A stretch of 64,000 bases of DNA from Peromyscus leucopus (GCF_004664715.2 NC_051064.1:111862240-111926239); one strand, 5' to 3'. Numbered from the stretch's first letter, positions 21,920 to 32,945 are shown. Made by a program: numbers and translations. The notes: generated by a model from the sequence alone, not told the origin.

Positions 21920-22040
21920 GTCTATGCCTGGAGTGGTGGCTTACACCTATAATCTGAGCACTCTGGAGGCTGATGAAGGACCAGGAGGGAGTTCAAGGCC
22001 ACACTGCACTACAGTGTAAGACTCTGCCCCTCCCCCCAAA
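21920..22040 (+). mobile_element. Old B1 (plus)
   Basis: CCTGGAGTGGTGGCTTACAC, AGTTCAAGGCCACACTGC; strongly diverged. Confidence 0.6.
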
Positions 22041-22194
22041 AATGTTTTTTAAATGCTTTTCATGAATCCCATGAAAAAGGCTCTAGAATTGCTGCTTTTT
22101 ATAACTTTATATGGAAACTGTGGCATACACAGCAGCTCAAGAGCAGTCCTCCTCTTTTTGTTGTTCAATTCAAATTCAGCATAAAGGTTCTAAA

Positions 22195-22360
22195 GGGATT
22201 TTTCAGTGCTAGGAATCACACCCAGGACCCTGCACATCACTGGGAAAGCACTGTACTGCTGAGCCCTTAGCTTCTTGAAATAGGGTCTCACCTGGAAGAC
22301 CAGAATGTTGTCAAATTTACAATCCTCCTGCATCAGCCTGGGATTCCAGACATGTCATTT
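22195..22360 (-). mobile_element. Old B4-like SINE (minus)
   Basis: GTGCTAGGAATCACACCCAG (reverse ID) followed by GAAATAGGGTCTCACCTGG (reverse B1). Confidence 0.6.
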
Positions 22361-22437
22361 TAGCAAACTCTCCATGAGTAATCTTAAAATGGGAAAATGT
22401 TATGTATGATGCATAATGAAGATTATGCATGTTAAAA

Positions 22438-22975
22438 CAATGGTGTAACATAGATTGCTAAATGGTGTTATTAATTAAACAATAACAACAACAAAAAGCC
22501 CAGAGTCAGATATTGGGATAAATGCTGAAAGATCAGAGAGACAAAAGAACAAGCCACAGCCACGTCTTACCTCTAGGCCTTCTCAGCCTGAAAAAGCTTC
22601 AGTTTCAGCTGAAAAAGTTCTTGTTCCTGTCTCCTCACGCCTTATACCTTATACCTTTTTCCACCCAGCCATATCACTTCCTTCTTAGTGCTGGCATTAA
22701 AGGTGTGTGTGCCTCCAAGTACTGGGAGCAAAGGCATGAAGTCCCAAGTGCTGGGATTAAAGGTGTGTGCTACCACTGCCTGGCTCTGTTTCTCTCCTAG
22801 ACTGAATCAATCTCATGGAGTCCAGGGTAGCTTTGAACTCACAGAGATCCACATGGATCTCTGGCCCCCAAGTGCCAGGATTAAAGGTGTGTGCCACCAC
22901 AATCTAGTGGCTTGTTCTGTCCTCTGATCTTTAGGCAAATTTTATTAGGCTATACAATATTTCACCATACAATGG
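22438..22975 (+). mobile_element. ERV2-type LTR with embedded B1-like blocks
   Basis: TGTAACATAG (22444) to about 22969. CAATGG lies at 22438-22443 and 22970-22975. It matches the LTR at 50948 (ATTGGGNTNAATGCTGNAAG, ACAAGCCACAGCCAC, CTCACGCCTTATA). The second half carries three B1-like GGNATTAAAGGTGTGTG blocks. The last bases (CACCATA) do not end in the canonical CA, so the exact end is uncertain. Confidence 0.75.
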
Positions 22976-23154
22976 TTATCTGCAATATTTCCTAACTTGT
23001 TTGAAAAAACAAAACTTTAAAAATATTAGCCAAATCATTATTGTTAATTTGAAATATGTCCCACAAAACATCACAGAAAAGTTTCAATACTTTGAATGCA
23101 GAATAAAATATAGAGTAATATTCTAAACATAAGAATTAAGAACAATGACTAATA

Positions 23155-23280
23155 GGTTTTGCTATTTTGTTTGAGACAATGTCTCACTGCATATCCCAAA
23201 CTTGCCTTCAATTCACAATTTTCCTGCCTCATTCTCTAAAACGTTAGGATTACAGGTGCCCACCACCATCTCCAGCAATT
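23155..23280 (-). mobile_element. Old B1 (minus)
   Basis: TTTGAGACAATGTCTCACTG to GGATTACAGGTGCCCACC. Confidence 0.65.
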
Positions 23281-23470
23281 AATCTATATTTATATAAAAG
23301 TATACATCATAGATAGGTAATGATGATCATTAAAAATCTGTCAGACTTGGGTGCTTAGAAATGTTAATATACATACAACTGGGCTGTAAATTTTTAGAAA
23401 TGTTTTAGCAGAGTTAAGGGAAAATAAGACACAGGGCTTAATTTTGCCTTTTGTTAATAAATGTTCTTTA

Positions 23471-23590
23471 AGGTAGGCATGGTAGTGCTTGCCCATAATC
23501 CAAGTACTTTAGAAGCTGAAGCAAGTGAATCCCTGAGGCTTAGCCTGAGCTACATAGTAAGTTCCAAGCCAGCATGGGGGGGGGGGGCTT
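23471..23590 (+). mobile_element. Old B1 (plus) ending in a G tract
   Basis: TAGGCATGGTAGTGCTTGCC to AGTTCCAAGCCAGCATGG, followed by an 11-nt G run where an A-tail is expected. Confidence 0.6.
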
Positions 23591-23819
23591 GTTTCATTTC
23601 CATTACCACCCAATATGGTTAATCAGTTCTACTTAATGAGTTCACTAAAAGTACATAGCTTTTATTCTCAAGCCAAAAGCATTTCTTATCATCAAAAAAA
23701 ATCTGTCAATTTGTCACCAAGCAAAAGCTTCAACAATTTACCTAATGACTGTAAACAAGTTATGAATCTATTCAAATAAAGTCTTACCTTCTCACCTTAC
23801 ATTTACTCGGGTAGTTTTT

Positions 23820-23978
23820 GTTTGTTTGTGTTTGTTTTTGCCGAGACAGAGTTTCTCTGGGTAGTTTTGGTGCCTGTCCTGGAACTCGCTCTGTAGACCA
23901 GGCTGACCTCGAACTCACAGGGATCTGCCTGCTTCTGCGCCCCCCCCCCCATGGCGTGCACCATCACCAACCAGCTTT
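23820..23978 (-). mobile_element. B1 (minus) with C10 tract
   Basis: TTTTTGCCGAGACAGAGTTT to GGCGTGCACCATCACC. A run of ten Cs at about 23940-23950 replaces the usual AGTGCTGGGATTAAA segment. Confidence 0.85.
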
Positions 23979-24080
23979 ACTTGGGTAGTTATATCAAAAG
24001 TCGATAACAAGAGTTGATGAGGATGTGAAGAAATTAGAACCTTCACACACTTGCTAGTGAGAACATAAAACAATGAGCCA

Positions 24081-24265
24081 CTTAATAAGACAAGCAGCCG
24101 GGCGGTGGTGGCGCACGCCTTTAATCCCAGCACTCGGGAGGCAGAGCCAGGCGGATCTCTGTGAGTTCGAGGCCAGCCTGGACTACCAAGTGAGTCCCAG
24201 GAAAGGCGCAAAGCTACACAGAGAAACCCTGTCTCAAAAAAAAAAAAAAAAATAAGACAAGCAGG
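24081..24265 (+). mobile_element. B1 SINE (plus), young
   Basis: GCCGGGCGGTGGTGGCGCAC at 24097 to GTCTC and an A-tail; AATAAGACAAGCAG on both sides. Confidence 0.95.
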
Positions 24266-24319
24266 CTGTTCAAAAGGTTAAACAGAGATACTACCCAAGC
24301 TAGCAATTCTACTCCTACA

Positions 24320-24460
24320 AGGTGTAAGGCGTGAGGAGACAGGAACTAGAACCTTTTCAGCTGGAACGGAAGCTGTTTCAGGCTGAGGAGGCCTGGAGGT
24401 AAGACACGGCTGTGGCTTGTTCTTTTGTCTCTCTGATCTTTCAGCATTTATCCCAAAGGC
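24320..24460 (-). mobile_element. Fragment of the 22444-type LTR (minus)
   Basis: Reverse complement of part of that LTR: AAGGCGTGAGGAGACAGGAA at one end and CTGATCTTTCAGCATTTATC at the other. It is an internal LTR fragment without termini, inside the old L1. Confidence 0.7.
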
Positions 24461-24955
24461 AATGAACGTATACATGTACATAACAATTTGTATACAAATT
24501 TTCCTAACATTATTCATAACAGCCCAAAAGTAAAAGTACACCCAAATTTATGAATGAATAAATGAAATGTGGTATATCTACACAACAGAATATTATTGAG
24601 CAACAGTAAGAAATAAGGTATAGATTCATTATTATTGAGCCCTGAAAATGTAATTATACTAACTGAAATAAACCAATCACATTATATGATTCTATTATAT
24701 GAAGTGTTCAGAATTGATAGGAATTCTTTAGAACAGAAACCCATTAGTGTTTGCCCAGAACTGGGTTATTAGGAAGGTACTGGGGTGATTACTAATGGAT
24801 ACCAGTTTGGAGTGATGAAAATGTTCCAAAATGAAAGAGTAATAACATTTACACAGCTCTGCTAAATATAGTAAAAGCCATTAAATTTTATACTTTAGAA
24901 GGGTAAAATATGTGTATGTGAACTATATCTCAAGACATAAATCATTAAAAAAAAA

Positions 24956-25262
24956 AGACCCTTCCCTAATATTCTCAACTTGGCTGAAATACATGTACTC
25001 TTTATTTTCTATTTTAAAGTCTCTACAGCCAAGGTTGTAGAAACTATCTTCACTGCTTCAAAACTCTTATTAATGTGCATTAAATTATTTCTCTCTTGTG
25101 TAACAAAAACTCAAAAGACTGTTTCTTGACTTTAATGGATACCCTTAGAGATCTTACCTGCATCTTATTTTCCCTAAAGTTTTGAAAATATACATACTAT
25201 TTAAATTTTTGTAATAGTTTATAATAGTTCAGTTCTGTAAATTGGACTATTTAAAATAATTT
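24956..25262. other. Unannotated AT-rich stretch
   Basis: No recognised feature. A minus-strand donor-like GATGCAG/GTAAGATC near 25159 has no acceptable exon behind it. Confidence 0.4.
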
Positions 25263-25410
25263 AAGCCAGGCATAGTGATTCATGGCTATAATCCCATCAT
25301 TTGGGAGGTAGAGATGAGAGGATCAGAAGTTCAAGATCATCTCCTGCTACAGTTGCAAGTTCTAGGCTAGACTGGGCTACATCAGATCCTGTCTCAAAAG
25401 AAAAAAAATT
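25263..25410 (+). mobile_element. Old B1 (plus)
   Basis: AAGCCAGGCATAGTGATTCA to GATCCTGTCTCAAAAG. Confidence 0.7.
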
Positions 25411-25727
25411 TAAAAGACTACCTAATTTATAAAATGGAAACTATTTTATAAATAGTATTTTCATTAAATAAAATGTATGATAAAGTATAAAACATTCTAT
25501 TAACTACATAATCAAAATACTAATTCTGCGAATTTGTCTCACCCTTAATTGGCAATGCTTTACAATCAATCATGCTAGCTTTATTTCTTAGCAGAAAACT
25601 GTATAAATAATTAATGATCTTTTAAACTTTTTCAAAACTCAAAGTTTAGAAAAAATATATTTTCCATTTCTAGAGTAATGCTTATTTATCTACGGAACAG
25701 AACTATAGCTCTGATTTATATATTATA
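25411..25727. other. Unannotated AT-rich stretch
   Basis: No recognised feature. Confidence 0.4.
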
Positions 25728-25812
25728 TCACTTAATCCTTATAATAATCCTACAAAATGTGTACTATTAGCTTCATTTTATAGAATGATAAATTAGGACT
25801 TAGAAGAGTGTA
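25728..25812 (-). mobile_element. MIR SINE (minus)
   Basis: CTTAATCCTTATAATAATCC and CATTTTATAGAATGATAAAT follow the MIR core layout. Confidence 0.55.
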
Positions 25813-25998
25813 AACAGTCTGGCAGTGGTGGTACACGCCTTTAATCCCAGCACTAGGGAGGCAGAGGCAGGTGGATCTCTGTGAATTCGAGGCCAGCCTG
25901 GTCTACAAAGTGAGTTCCAGGAAAGGCGCAAAGCTACACAGAGAAACCCTGTCTAAAAAAAAAGAAAGAAAAGAAAGAAAGAGAAAAAGAAAAGAAAT
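25813..25998 (+). mobile_element. B1 SINE (plus) with long AAAGAAAG tail
   Basis: CTGGCAGTGGTGGTACACGC to CCCTGTCT, then a 45-nt A/G-only tail of AAAG/AAAAG units. Confidence 0.85.
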
Positions 25999-28399
25999 AT
26001 ACAAGATCTGGTTTTTATTTTTATTTTTCCGAAGAAGGAAGAATAGAAATGAACATGTCTCTGCAGTGTCTATGCAGTGTCTATGATCACTTGCCTCTCA
26101 CAGTAACCTTCTACGTCCCTGGGAGGGGTACTATTACTCCAAGAGAATATGAGAAGCTCAGAATCTAAGTGTCACATTGCTCTAAGAGGTGTGGTAAGGA
26201 TTCCTGTTCAAATCTGACTTGTTCTCTGCACCACAGCATGCCATGCAATTAATAATCATAAAACACATATGTAGCACCTCCTAGAAACAAAAGAAATTAA
26301 AATCTAGGCAATTATCTTTTAATCAAGCTTTGTATCTTGCAACCAACCAGTCTGTGGCCAGCACATAAAAGGACCCAAATAAACTTTAGTGCATGGAATA
26401 AAAGTGACAGCTTAGCAACAGGAAGAAATGGGACCATTTCATGGGAACCAACTCATTCATTGGTTCTTTCTTCACAAAGGAGTTAGCACAAAACCAGTAC
26501 TTCCCAGGCAATATTTGCCATTATTTCTTTAAAGAAAACACTGAATCAGGAATTGGAAAAGAAAGGAATACTATGTATGAATTTTTTTCTCAATTCTGGG
26601 AATTAAACCGAGAGGTTTGTACATTCTAAGCAAGTCCTCTTCCACTGAGTGACCTCCCATCCCTTACCAAAGCTCTTGAAGGGCAAGATACAGCATGAGA
26701 CACAGAAGCCCTAAGCAGAGATCTAGCTCATTTTACTCAATTACAACACCTTTCTGACCCTGTCTTGTAACAGTTAATTAAACCTGTCCTGCTTCCACAA
26801 TTAGCTAATTGCTAGCAGAAGCCTTGGTCATTTTTGTATTTTCCAGAACACCTGAGACAGAACCTGATATTACTAATAGCTAACACTGTATAAAAATTTT
26901 ATACATTTCAATACTTTCTTCAGATGCTGTCTCCTAAAGCCTTCCAAATTAAGTATAATACCAACTGCATTTTACAGACAACATTGAAGTTTATTAATTA
27001 TCAAGATGAATGCCCAGATAGCCTTCCTTAACATTGCCATTACAGGCTCTCAATGTTTGTTGACTGAAAACAGCTGTCCCTCAAAACACAGTTTTTCTAT
27101 CTGCATTATAAAAACCATTATCTGTTGCTAGGAAAAACATCTGTTAAGCGACTTAAGCTAGTTTGGCTAGAGAGCTGATACTTTCGTTCACCTAAGCAAA
27201 TCTCTTTTAACTTTTATCTGTGATGTTCAAATTCAGTAGTACTAAGAATCAGGATAAAAATCACCATCTTTGAGTTACTGCTATCCCCACAGTTCTGACA
27301 TAGGGGACCAGGAATCACATCTTTAATCAGCACTCCCAACTGATTCTAATATTGGTCTTTAGAGACACACCGAGAAAAGAATTAGACTTCTCAAACCTAA
27401 ATTAACCAAAATATCTAATCAGGGCAACGTCTTACTGTTAGAAATGCTTACACACGATCTGATAAAGCCAAGGCTGCAACACCTAACACACTGGAGCCTC
27501 AAAATTCTTCACACTGAACCTCTTTAGACCTCCGGAGACTCCATGTACAGGAAGGTTAAGTCAGGAGTCTTAAATAACTACCCACGTTAACTGATGGCTT
27601 TAACTCCGGTAATTAGTAACGTATTTTATAAATTTCAAACAAATGCCTGGCTGGAAAATTGAACCAGTGAGCATTATTAATTTAATACCAATACTACTAC
27701 TAATAATAATAATTTTACAAGTCACCATCACTACAATCTCACTTTAAACTTTGATCATCAAAATGTACTATGACTTTATCAGTGATCTCACTCTGGTTAT
27801 TAAATACGTATTGAAAGCCAATACAGTACCTCCCCGTGCGTCCCAATTTTTTACTATATATACATATTTTCATGAATCCAAGGTCTAGATGTACATATAA
27901 GTCCTATGTAATAGAAAAATAAGAATAACCTGTAATCACATCATAAAAAAGTATCACCCTATTACTGACCTGTGGTATCAAACTACAATCACTATTTTTT
28001 TTTTTACATTATTACCAAAACAAAACAAATCATTTTCCTTTTACAATTGAGTCTCTATTCCATTTTCGTCAGGTCCTTGCTATTAGGGTTTTATTGCTCG
28101 ACTTAAAATTCTCTTGCCATCCGTTCCTTATTTGGGTGGAACATTTCTGTACCAAGGACTGAAGCGTTAAAACATTTCCTGTCTCTTTGAAGGTGGGAAA
28201 GACATATTCATAAAAGATTTTTTTTTTTTTTTTAACTGTGAGTGCTTAGCTAGGAAACTTAGCATGGCAAAGACGGGATGGGGCTTTCTCCAAGGCAGAC
28301 CTCTCTCGCAGACAAGATATAACCTAAGGAGGAAAGGATGAGCTAGCTAGCGGCAGGTGATGAAATTTCACCTCAAATAAGACGCAAAAGGCTGTCTCT
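25999..28399. other. 2.4 kb low-repeat DNA flanking the CpG island
   Basis: Apart from a MIR-like piece at about 26110-26235 no repeat is seen, unusual in this window. It would be first-intron sequence if the minus-strand exon at 28942 is real. No exon with both splice signals was found. Confidence 0.45.
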
Positions 28400-28556
28400 A
28401 GCAGGAAAGGCGTGAATGCGACTCCTGGAGTCTCAGGGGCTCCGGGGCCCCGCACTCTGCACCTCAACACTCCCCACTCCCCACCCAGGGGGTGGCTCTG
28501 CAGGACTCAGGACGCGGCGCAGGGAAGCCACCGCTGTTTGCAAACAAGCGTCCTCT

Positions 28557-28577
28557 GCCTGCCTGCCTGCCTGCCTC
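28557..28577. repeat. (CCTG)n short tract
   Basis: About five CTGC/CCTG units inside the CpG island. Confidence 0.9.
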
Positions 28578-28763
28578 CGGGATGTGCACGCAGGGCCCTG
28601 GGAAGGCAGGCACGCTCGGCCCCGCCCGGGACAAACGCGAAGGGCACCGGGGTGGCGGCCAGCCCGGTCTTCACGTACCCGGCCGCGCCGGAACCCAGGC
28701 CCGGGCAAGGGCTTCTCGGCAGCGCGGGGCCTAGTCGCCCCCCGCGCGCCCCCAGCCTCCCGG

Positions 28764-28784
28764 GGTGGTGGTGGTGGTGGTGGG
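28764..28784. repeat. (GGT)n short tract
   Basis: Six GGT units inside the CpG island, producing a Trp or His run in incidental frames. Confidence 0.9.
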
Positions 28785-28941
28785 GACCCACGGAAAAAAG
28801 GGCCGAGGCCCCAGAGCTGCGGGGCGCCCGCGGCGGCCGCAGTGCCAGGACGCTCCGTCCGCCCCGGCCCGAGAGCTGGCGCCGGGGGCCCCCTGAGCGG
28901 CGCGAGCCGGCGAGCCCCGCACCGCGGCGCGCCACACTCAC

Positions 28942-29025
28942 CGCCTCTCCATGGCCCGGGGGTTCGTCCCCAGCCGCAAGCGTCCTCCTCAGCAGGGCTC
29001 CGCCGCCGCCGCCGCCGCCGCCGCG
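28942..29025 (-). CDS. Candidate first coding exon with CGG-repeat leader (partial, unidentified gene)
   Basis: On the minus strand an ATG at 28952-28950 lies in strong initiation context (GCCATGG). It is followed by GAG AGG CG and, after 28942, the consensus donor GTGAGT (28941-28936). The predicted coding part is only 11 nt (Met-Glu-Arg plus a split codon), so the protein cannot be recognised. The leader upstream carries eight CGG units (minus-strand sense), as in several human 5' UTRs. The transcription start is not visible, so the upper boundary is arbitrary at the CGG tract. Alternatives are a chance ATG and donor in GC-rich DNA, or an upstream frame of another transcript. Confidence 0.4.
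28999..29024. repeat. (CCG/CGG)8 trinucleotide repeat
   Basis: Uninterrupted GCC units within the CpG island. It would lie in the 5' UTR of the candidate minus-strand gene as CGG, or encode Ala if a plus-strand frame were used. Confidence 0.95.
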
Positions 29026-29249
29026 AAGCCTCGCACTCCGGAGGGGGCTGCGGTCGCTGCGGCGGAGGCTGAGGCCCGGCGCCCCTCCAGCCGCATCGGC
29101 TCCGGGGTCGCCTCCGCCACGCGGGTCCGGGGGAGCGCGGTGGAGCGCGTCCGGGGGCGCAGGCTACGGCGGGACGACCGGGGCGCTGCAGGCGGACGGG
29201 CACGGCGAAGCCTCGGGCGCCGCGGTGGCCGCTCCAGCCGCCCGCGCCA

Positions 29250-29491
29250 CTGGGCCACAGCGCCCCCTGGACCCCACGTCCCGCTACGGCGCCGGGACTG
29301 CGGCGGCCGCGCCGAGCACGGGCGGCTGGGAACGCGAAGCAGCGCGGCCTAGGGGTGGCGGGGGCCCCCGTGCGCCCGGCGCCGTCCGCCGCCCGCGGCC
29401 CGCCCCTGACGCGGCTTCCCGGGAGCCGGAAGCTGTCGGCTCCCCCCCCCCCACCCCCGTCAGACCCCAGCACCTTTCTTCCCTCCAGAAG
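29250..29491 (+). other. Candidate divergent non-coding first exon (plus)
   Basis: GC-rich sequence ends CCTCCAGAAG with the donor GTATGT at 29492-29497. The exon start is unknown and set arbitrarily. A divergent transcript from the same CpG island is plausible. The frames crossing it are GC-driven and lack a convincing start. Confidence 0.3.
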
Positions 29492-29497
29492 GTATGT

Positions 29498-30184
29498 GGA
29501 TGCTCTTGTCACTCGAACCCGCCGCACCCGAGAGAGCGGGAACGTGAGGGAATCTCGGCTCGTTTCTCGTGGAGACAGGGGGTCCCTTTTAATCCCCTCA
29601 GTGCGTCGGTATGAAAGGAGAGTGACCCAGAACAAATCGTCCTTTTATCTTCTTTCTAAGCACATGCACAATCCCTTCCCAAAACAGATAAAGGAATCAT
29701 CTTTAACCTTAACTTTTTTGGAGCCACTGTGCAGATTCATTACAGAAATTTGCTACAGAATCCCTTAAGCCCTCACCTTCCCCCCAAAATAGGGAATAAA
29801 TAAAACGCTGACCAAGAGAAGAGAATAAGCAACGGGTTGTCCTGAAATTGATAAACAACTTAAAGGTAAGAAAAGAATCATCCTTTTACTAACCTAACGC
29901 CACCACTACTCTACCACTTCTGCACCAGCCACCCCTTACCCAACCCTAGGGAAGACTCTGAAGGAGGGAAATTGTGGGTGTATGGAGGGCTATGCAATAA
30001 TTCTGTTTACAGATGCCTCCTGTTTGATCTTGCCCAGCCTCTAGGGCGCTAACGTCACAACCAGAAACAAAAGACTGTCAGAAGGGAAATAGGAAAAGAG
30101 AAACATTTCTAAATCCCCTAGGCCCCCAAATTCCCAAATACAGTGTTTTTGTTTGCTTGTTATTTTGTTTCTTCTGGGTGCTAT
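29498..30184. other. Unannotated stretch
   Basis: No repeat or exon recognised. Confidence 0.4.
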
Positions 30185-30310
30185 ACTGGAACGAGCAAGG
30201 GCTTTGGTGCCAGGCAGATCCTGGTACCACTGGTCCCAGTTACATCATGTATAGTTTTATGACCCTGGCAAGTTATGTAATATTTTGAACCTCTGTTTTC
30301 TCCTGCCTGC
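30185..30310 (+). mobile_element. MIR SINE (plus)
   Basis: GGGCTTTGGTGCCAGGCAGA, TTTATGACCCTGGCAAGTTA and CCTCTGTTTTCTCC follow MIR order. Confidence 0.7.
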
Positions 30311-30450
30311 CTGGCTGATTGTGAAGGTTAGGGATGGAAGGACTGGCCTACGGTTCCAATTTTTGTTAATTCCAGAACACCCTAACACTTAGTCATTCTT
30401 AATCTTGAGATTGTACCCATTTGTTTTTGTCCCACCACACTTCCCTTACC

Positions 30451-30452
30451 CC

Positions 30453-30487
<35 letters not shown>
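30451..30487. repeat. (GT)n microsatellite
   Basis: About 17 GT units. Confidence 0.95.
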
Positions 30488-31374
30488 CCTAATCAGAAGG
30501 TCATTTTTCATCATCCCTGGTCTAAGTGAAATGTCCCTGAATTTCACCAGTGCATTTATATAATCCTCCACTGAAGAAGAGAGCCTAATATCCTGAGTCC
30601 TTTGACATTCTACGGCACAGCAGGTATCAAGATAGAATCACTACGTTTTTCTGCATGAAAATATTATAAACAATCTTGCCTTACCTTAGATTATGGCGTA
30701 ATAGTAACAAATCATGAGAAAATTACATAAGGACTTCAGGAACTGTTCAAGTAATAATTGAGCAGCCACCCAGAGAAAACATAACCTACCCGTTCCCTTC
30801 TCATCAATGAAAGCTGTTCCTGTGCAATCCCAACTCTTCCTTTGCCACATACTTCTGAGTCACATTGCAAAAAAAAAAAAAAAAAAAAATTCACTATCCC
30901 TTTTTTATAACAACAGAAACAGGCTCAGAAGGAAACTGTGATTCATCCTCACAACATCTCTATGAATCCAGTGCCTTGGTACCACCTTGTGAAGTACCTC
31001 CAACTGAAGGAAAAGCTGGAAGTAGACTGATCCCCCCCTGTCTGCTATCTAATAACAGTCCTTTCTGAAACATTGGAAAACGTTGTTAGAGTAAGTTACT
31101 ATTGATAAGGTTTGCGATCTAGAATTGGGCCCTTTGATTTAGATCAGTTTGGCAACCTGACATTAGCAGTGTCCTTTCCAAGCCTCGCTCACTAACACTG
31201 CAGAAAACCTGCACTTGTTTATGAATAATCATGACGTCTAGGGTGTAGCTGCTACATGAGGATGACTCATTTGTTCCCAGGACCAGTTTCTTCTTGCCTC
31301 ACACTTTCTTTCCTTCTATTCAGACCCCATTGCTGATGGAGGATGCTTGGTAGTAGTTTGCTTAACATCTTTGT
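30488..31374. other. Mostly unannotated; A22 tract at 30867-30888
   Basis: Unique-looking. The A tract has no SINE body in front of it that I recognise. Confidence 0.4.
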
Positions 31375-31530
31375 CATATGCTGGCCAGATGACTCAGTGG
31401 GTGAAGGGCCAAGCTGGTGATCTGAGCTCCATCTCTGGAACCCATATGGTAGGAGGAGAACCAGCTACCACAGGAGGCATGCATGCACCCACACAGTCAA
31501 TCAATCAGCAAATTAAAAAAAAAAAAAAAA
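31375..31530 (+). mobile_element. B3-like SINE (plus)
   Basis: TGGCCAGATGACTCAGTGGG head, GAACCCATATGGTAGGAGGA, A-tail at 31515-31530. Confidence 0.65.
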
Positions 31531-31534
31531 TCCT

Positions 31535-32286
31535 GTTGTCTGCTCCCATTTCCTTCCATAACTATTTTATTCTCTGCTCCTGGCCTGTCTCTGACCTGCT
31601 TCCTTCCTTCTACCAAAGATCTCTTTTTATTCTAATCCATTTGCTTCAGCTTGCTGTCGATTGTTTTGGTTATCCCGCTCTCAATTTTGCAGGGATTTGC
31701 ACCACTCTCCGATCACTTTAAAGTATATTACTATTCTAGTAGAATTCCCCGCTTTTGTTTTTATACCATAGACATCCTCTAGAAACCCAATATTCTAAGA
31801 ATGTTTTCAAGGGAGCTTAGGATCATCCCTAATGGAATTTTCTTTGCTCTTTAAACTTTGGGTGAAGTCAGGCATGCTTGCATCTACCCGCGTATCTGTT
31901 TATTTCAAAGGCTAAGCAAAAGGATCACTATTGTTCAGGAGTTTGGAGCCAATGTAGGCAACACTATAGTCCCATCTCAAAATTTTCAAGTGGGGGAAGG
32001 GAGATACTAATGACATCATCATCCACCAGGGGCCTAGTCCAAATTCTGGGATCGTATTTAATTGTTATCACTCACTACTGGACACAAAGCTTAACAAATT
32101 TTACTTCCTGTTTTTTGTTTTGTTGTCTTTATTATACTCCTCCCCTCCAACTTGGTGCTACCCCTTTGGTCTAGGATAGTTGGTGGGTAAATTGTAAGTT
32201 TACTGAAGGGAAAAGAGAAGAAAAGAAAGAATAAATTTATATTTGTGTACAAAAGTACTATATAAATTTTGTTGAAAGTGAAGCAT
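31535..32286. other. Mostly unannotated; old B1 at about 31866-31985
   Basis: The fragment with AAGTCAGGCATGCTTGCATC and CCATCTCAAAA is B1-like. The rest shows no feature. Confidence 0.4.
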
Positions 32287-32465
32287 AAAACCTCATCTGT
32301 GGCCAGGTAGTGGTGGCACATACCTTTAATCCCAGTACTCGGGAGGCAGAGCCAGGCAGATCTCCGTGAGTTCGAGGCCAGCCTGGTCTACTGAGCCAGA
32401 TCCAGGAAAGGCACAAAGCTACACAGAAAAACCCTGTCTCGGAAAAACAAAAACAAAAATAAAAA

Positions 32466-32513
<48 letters not shown>

Positions 32514-32521
32514 CATCTGTG
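32287..32521 (+). mobile_element. B1 SINE (plus), very long A-tail
   Basis: GCCAGGTAGTGGTGGCACAT at 32303 to CCCTGTCTCGG, then an interrupted A tract with a final run of over 40 As ending at 32510. AAAACCTCATCTGTG at 32287-32301 and 32507-32521 is exact. Confidence 0.95.
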
Positions 32522-32945
32522 TTTAGCCCTGCACTTTCCCAACTTACAACTCTTTATCAATACAAGGTCAACACATATTTACTTGTATGTCTCCCTTATC
32601 AGATTGTGAGCCTGTGGGCCAGGTGCAGTGTTTGAATCATCTTTGTATCCCTAGAACTGGTCTCAGCATGGGTACCGTTATGCTGAACTCAAGACAGCCT
32701 ACATTCTACCTGCACAGTGACTTTTTAAGCCTTCCCTTCAATTTTCAGGACCTAAAATAAGAATTCCCATTGAGATGTGTAGCCCAGAACTAAACCTAGC
32801 CTACTCCTGACAACTGTGATCTCTCACACCTGAAATTCTGTGTCTTGTAGAACAGATAAGCCCCAGAGCAGGCCAGAAGTCAGTTAAGCATCCCAAACTG
32901 AAGAAGGAACCTGGGGACATCTGGTAGCTTGTTAGGCCACCTTAG
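32522..32945. other. Unannotated stretch
   Basis: No recognised feature. Confidence 0.4.

Larger units (their letters stand above)
23990..24955 (+). mobile_element. Old L1 (ORF2 end and 3' UTR, plus), with two inserts
   Basis: GTTGATGAGGATGTGAAGAA, AGCAATTCTACTCCTAC, GAATGTGGTATATC-like and GAATATTATTGAGCAACAG follow L1 ORF2 order. A B1 (24095-24252) and an LTR fragment (24320-24460) interrupt it. Many stops, so no coding potential. Confidence 0.75.
28400..29480. promoter_or_regulatory. CpG island, probable bidirectional promoter
   Basis: The only long GC-rich, CpG-dense stretch in the window, abruptly bounded by AT-rich DNA. It holds many GGGCGG/CCGCCC-type blocks and an ETS-like GAGCCGGAAGCTG near 29427. 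Donor-like sites point both ways: GCG/GTGAGT on the minus strand at 28942/28941 and AAG/GTATGT on the plus strand at 29491/29492. There is no TATA box in the core. This is the profile of a housekeeping-type promoter; the genes cannot be named from this window. Confidence 0.85.

Noticed and set aside
25130..25200. Minus-strand donor-like GATGCAG/GTAAGATC as an exon end
   Set aside because: The nearest acceptor would leave a 16-nt exon and longer versions carry stops.
28951..29352. Plus-strand frame starting ATGGCCCGGGGG with an Ala run
   Set aside because: The start overlaps the minus-strand Kozak ATG palindrome. Composition is typical of CpG-island noise and no splice site fits it.
28412..29635. 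Two overlapping 400-codon open frames on opposite strands across the CpG island
   Set aside because: GC-rich DNA has few stop codons. The frames are Arg/Pro/Ala/Gly-rich with no domain, run through trinucleotide tracts, and conflict with the donor sites seen on both strands.
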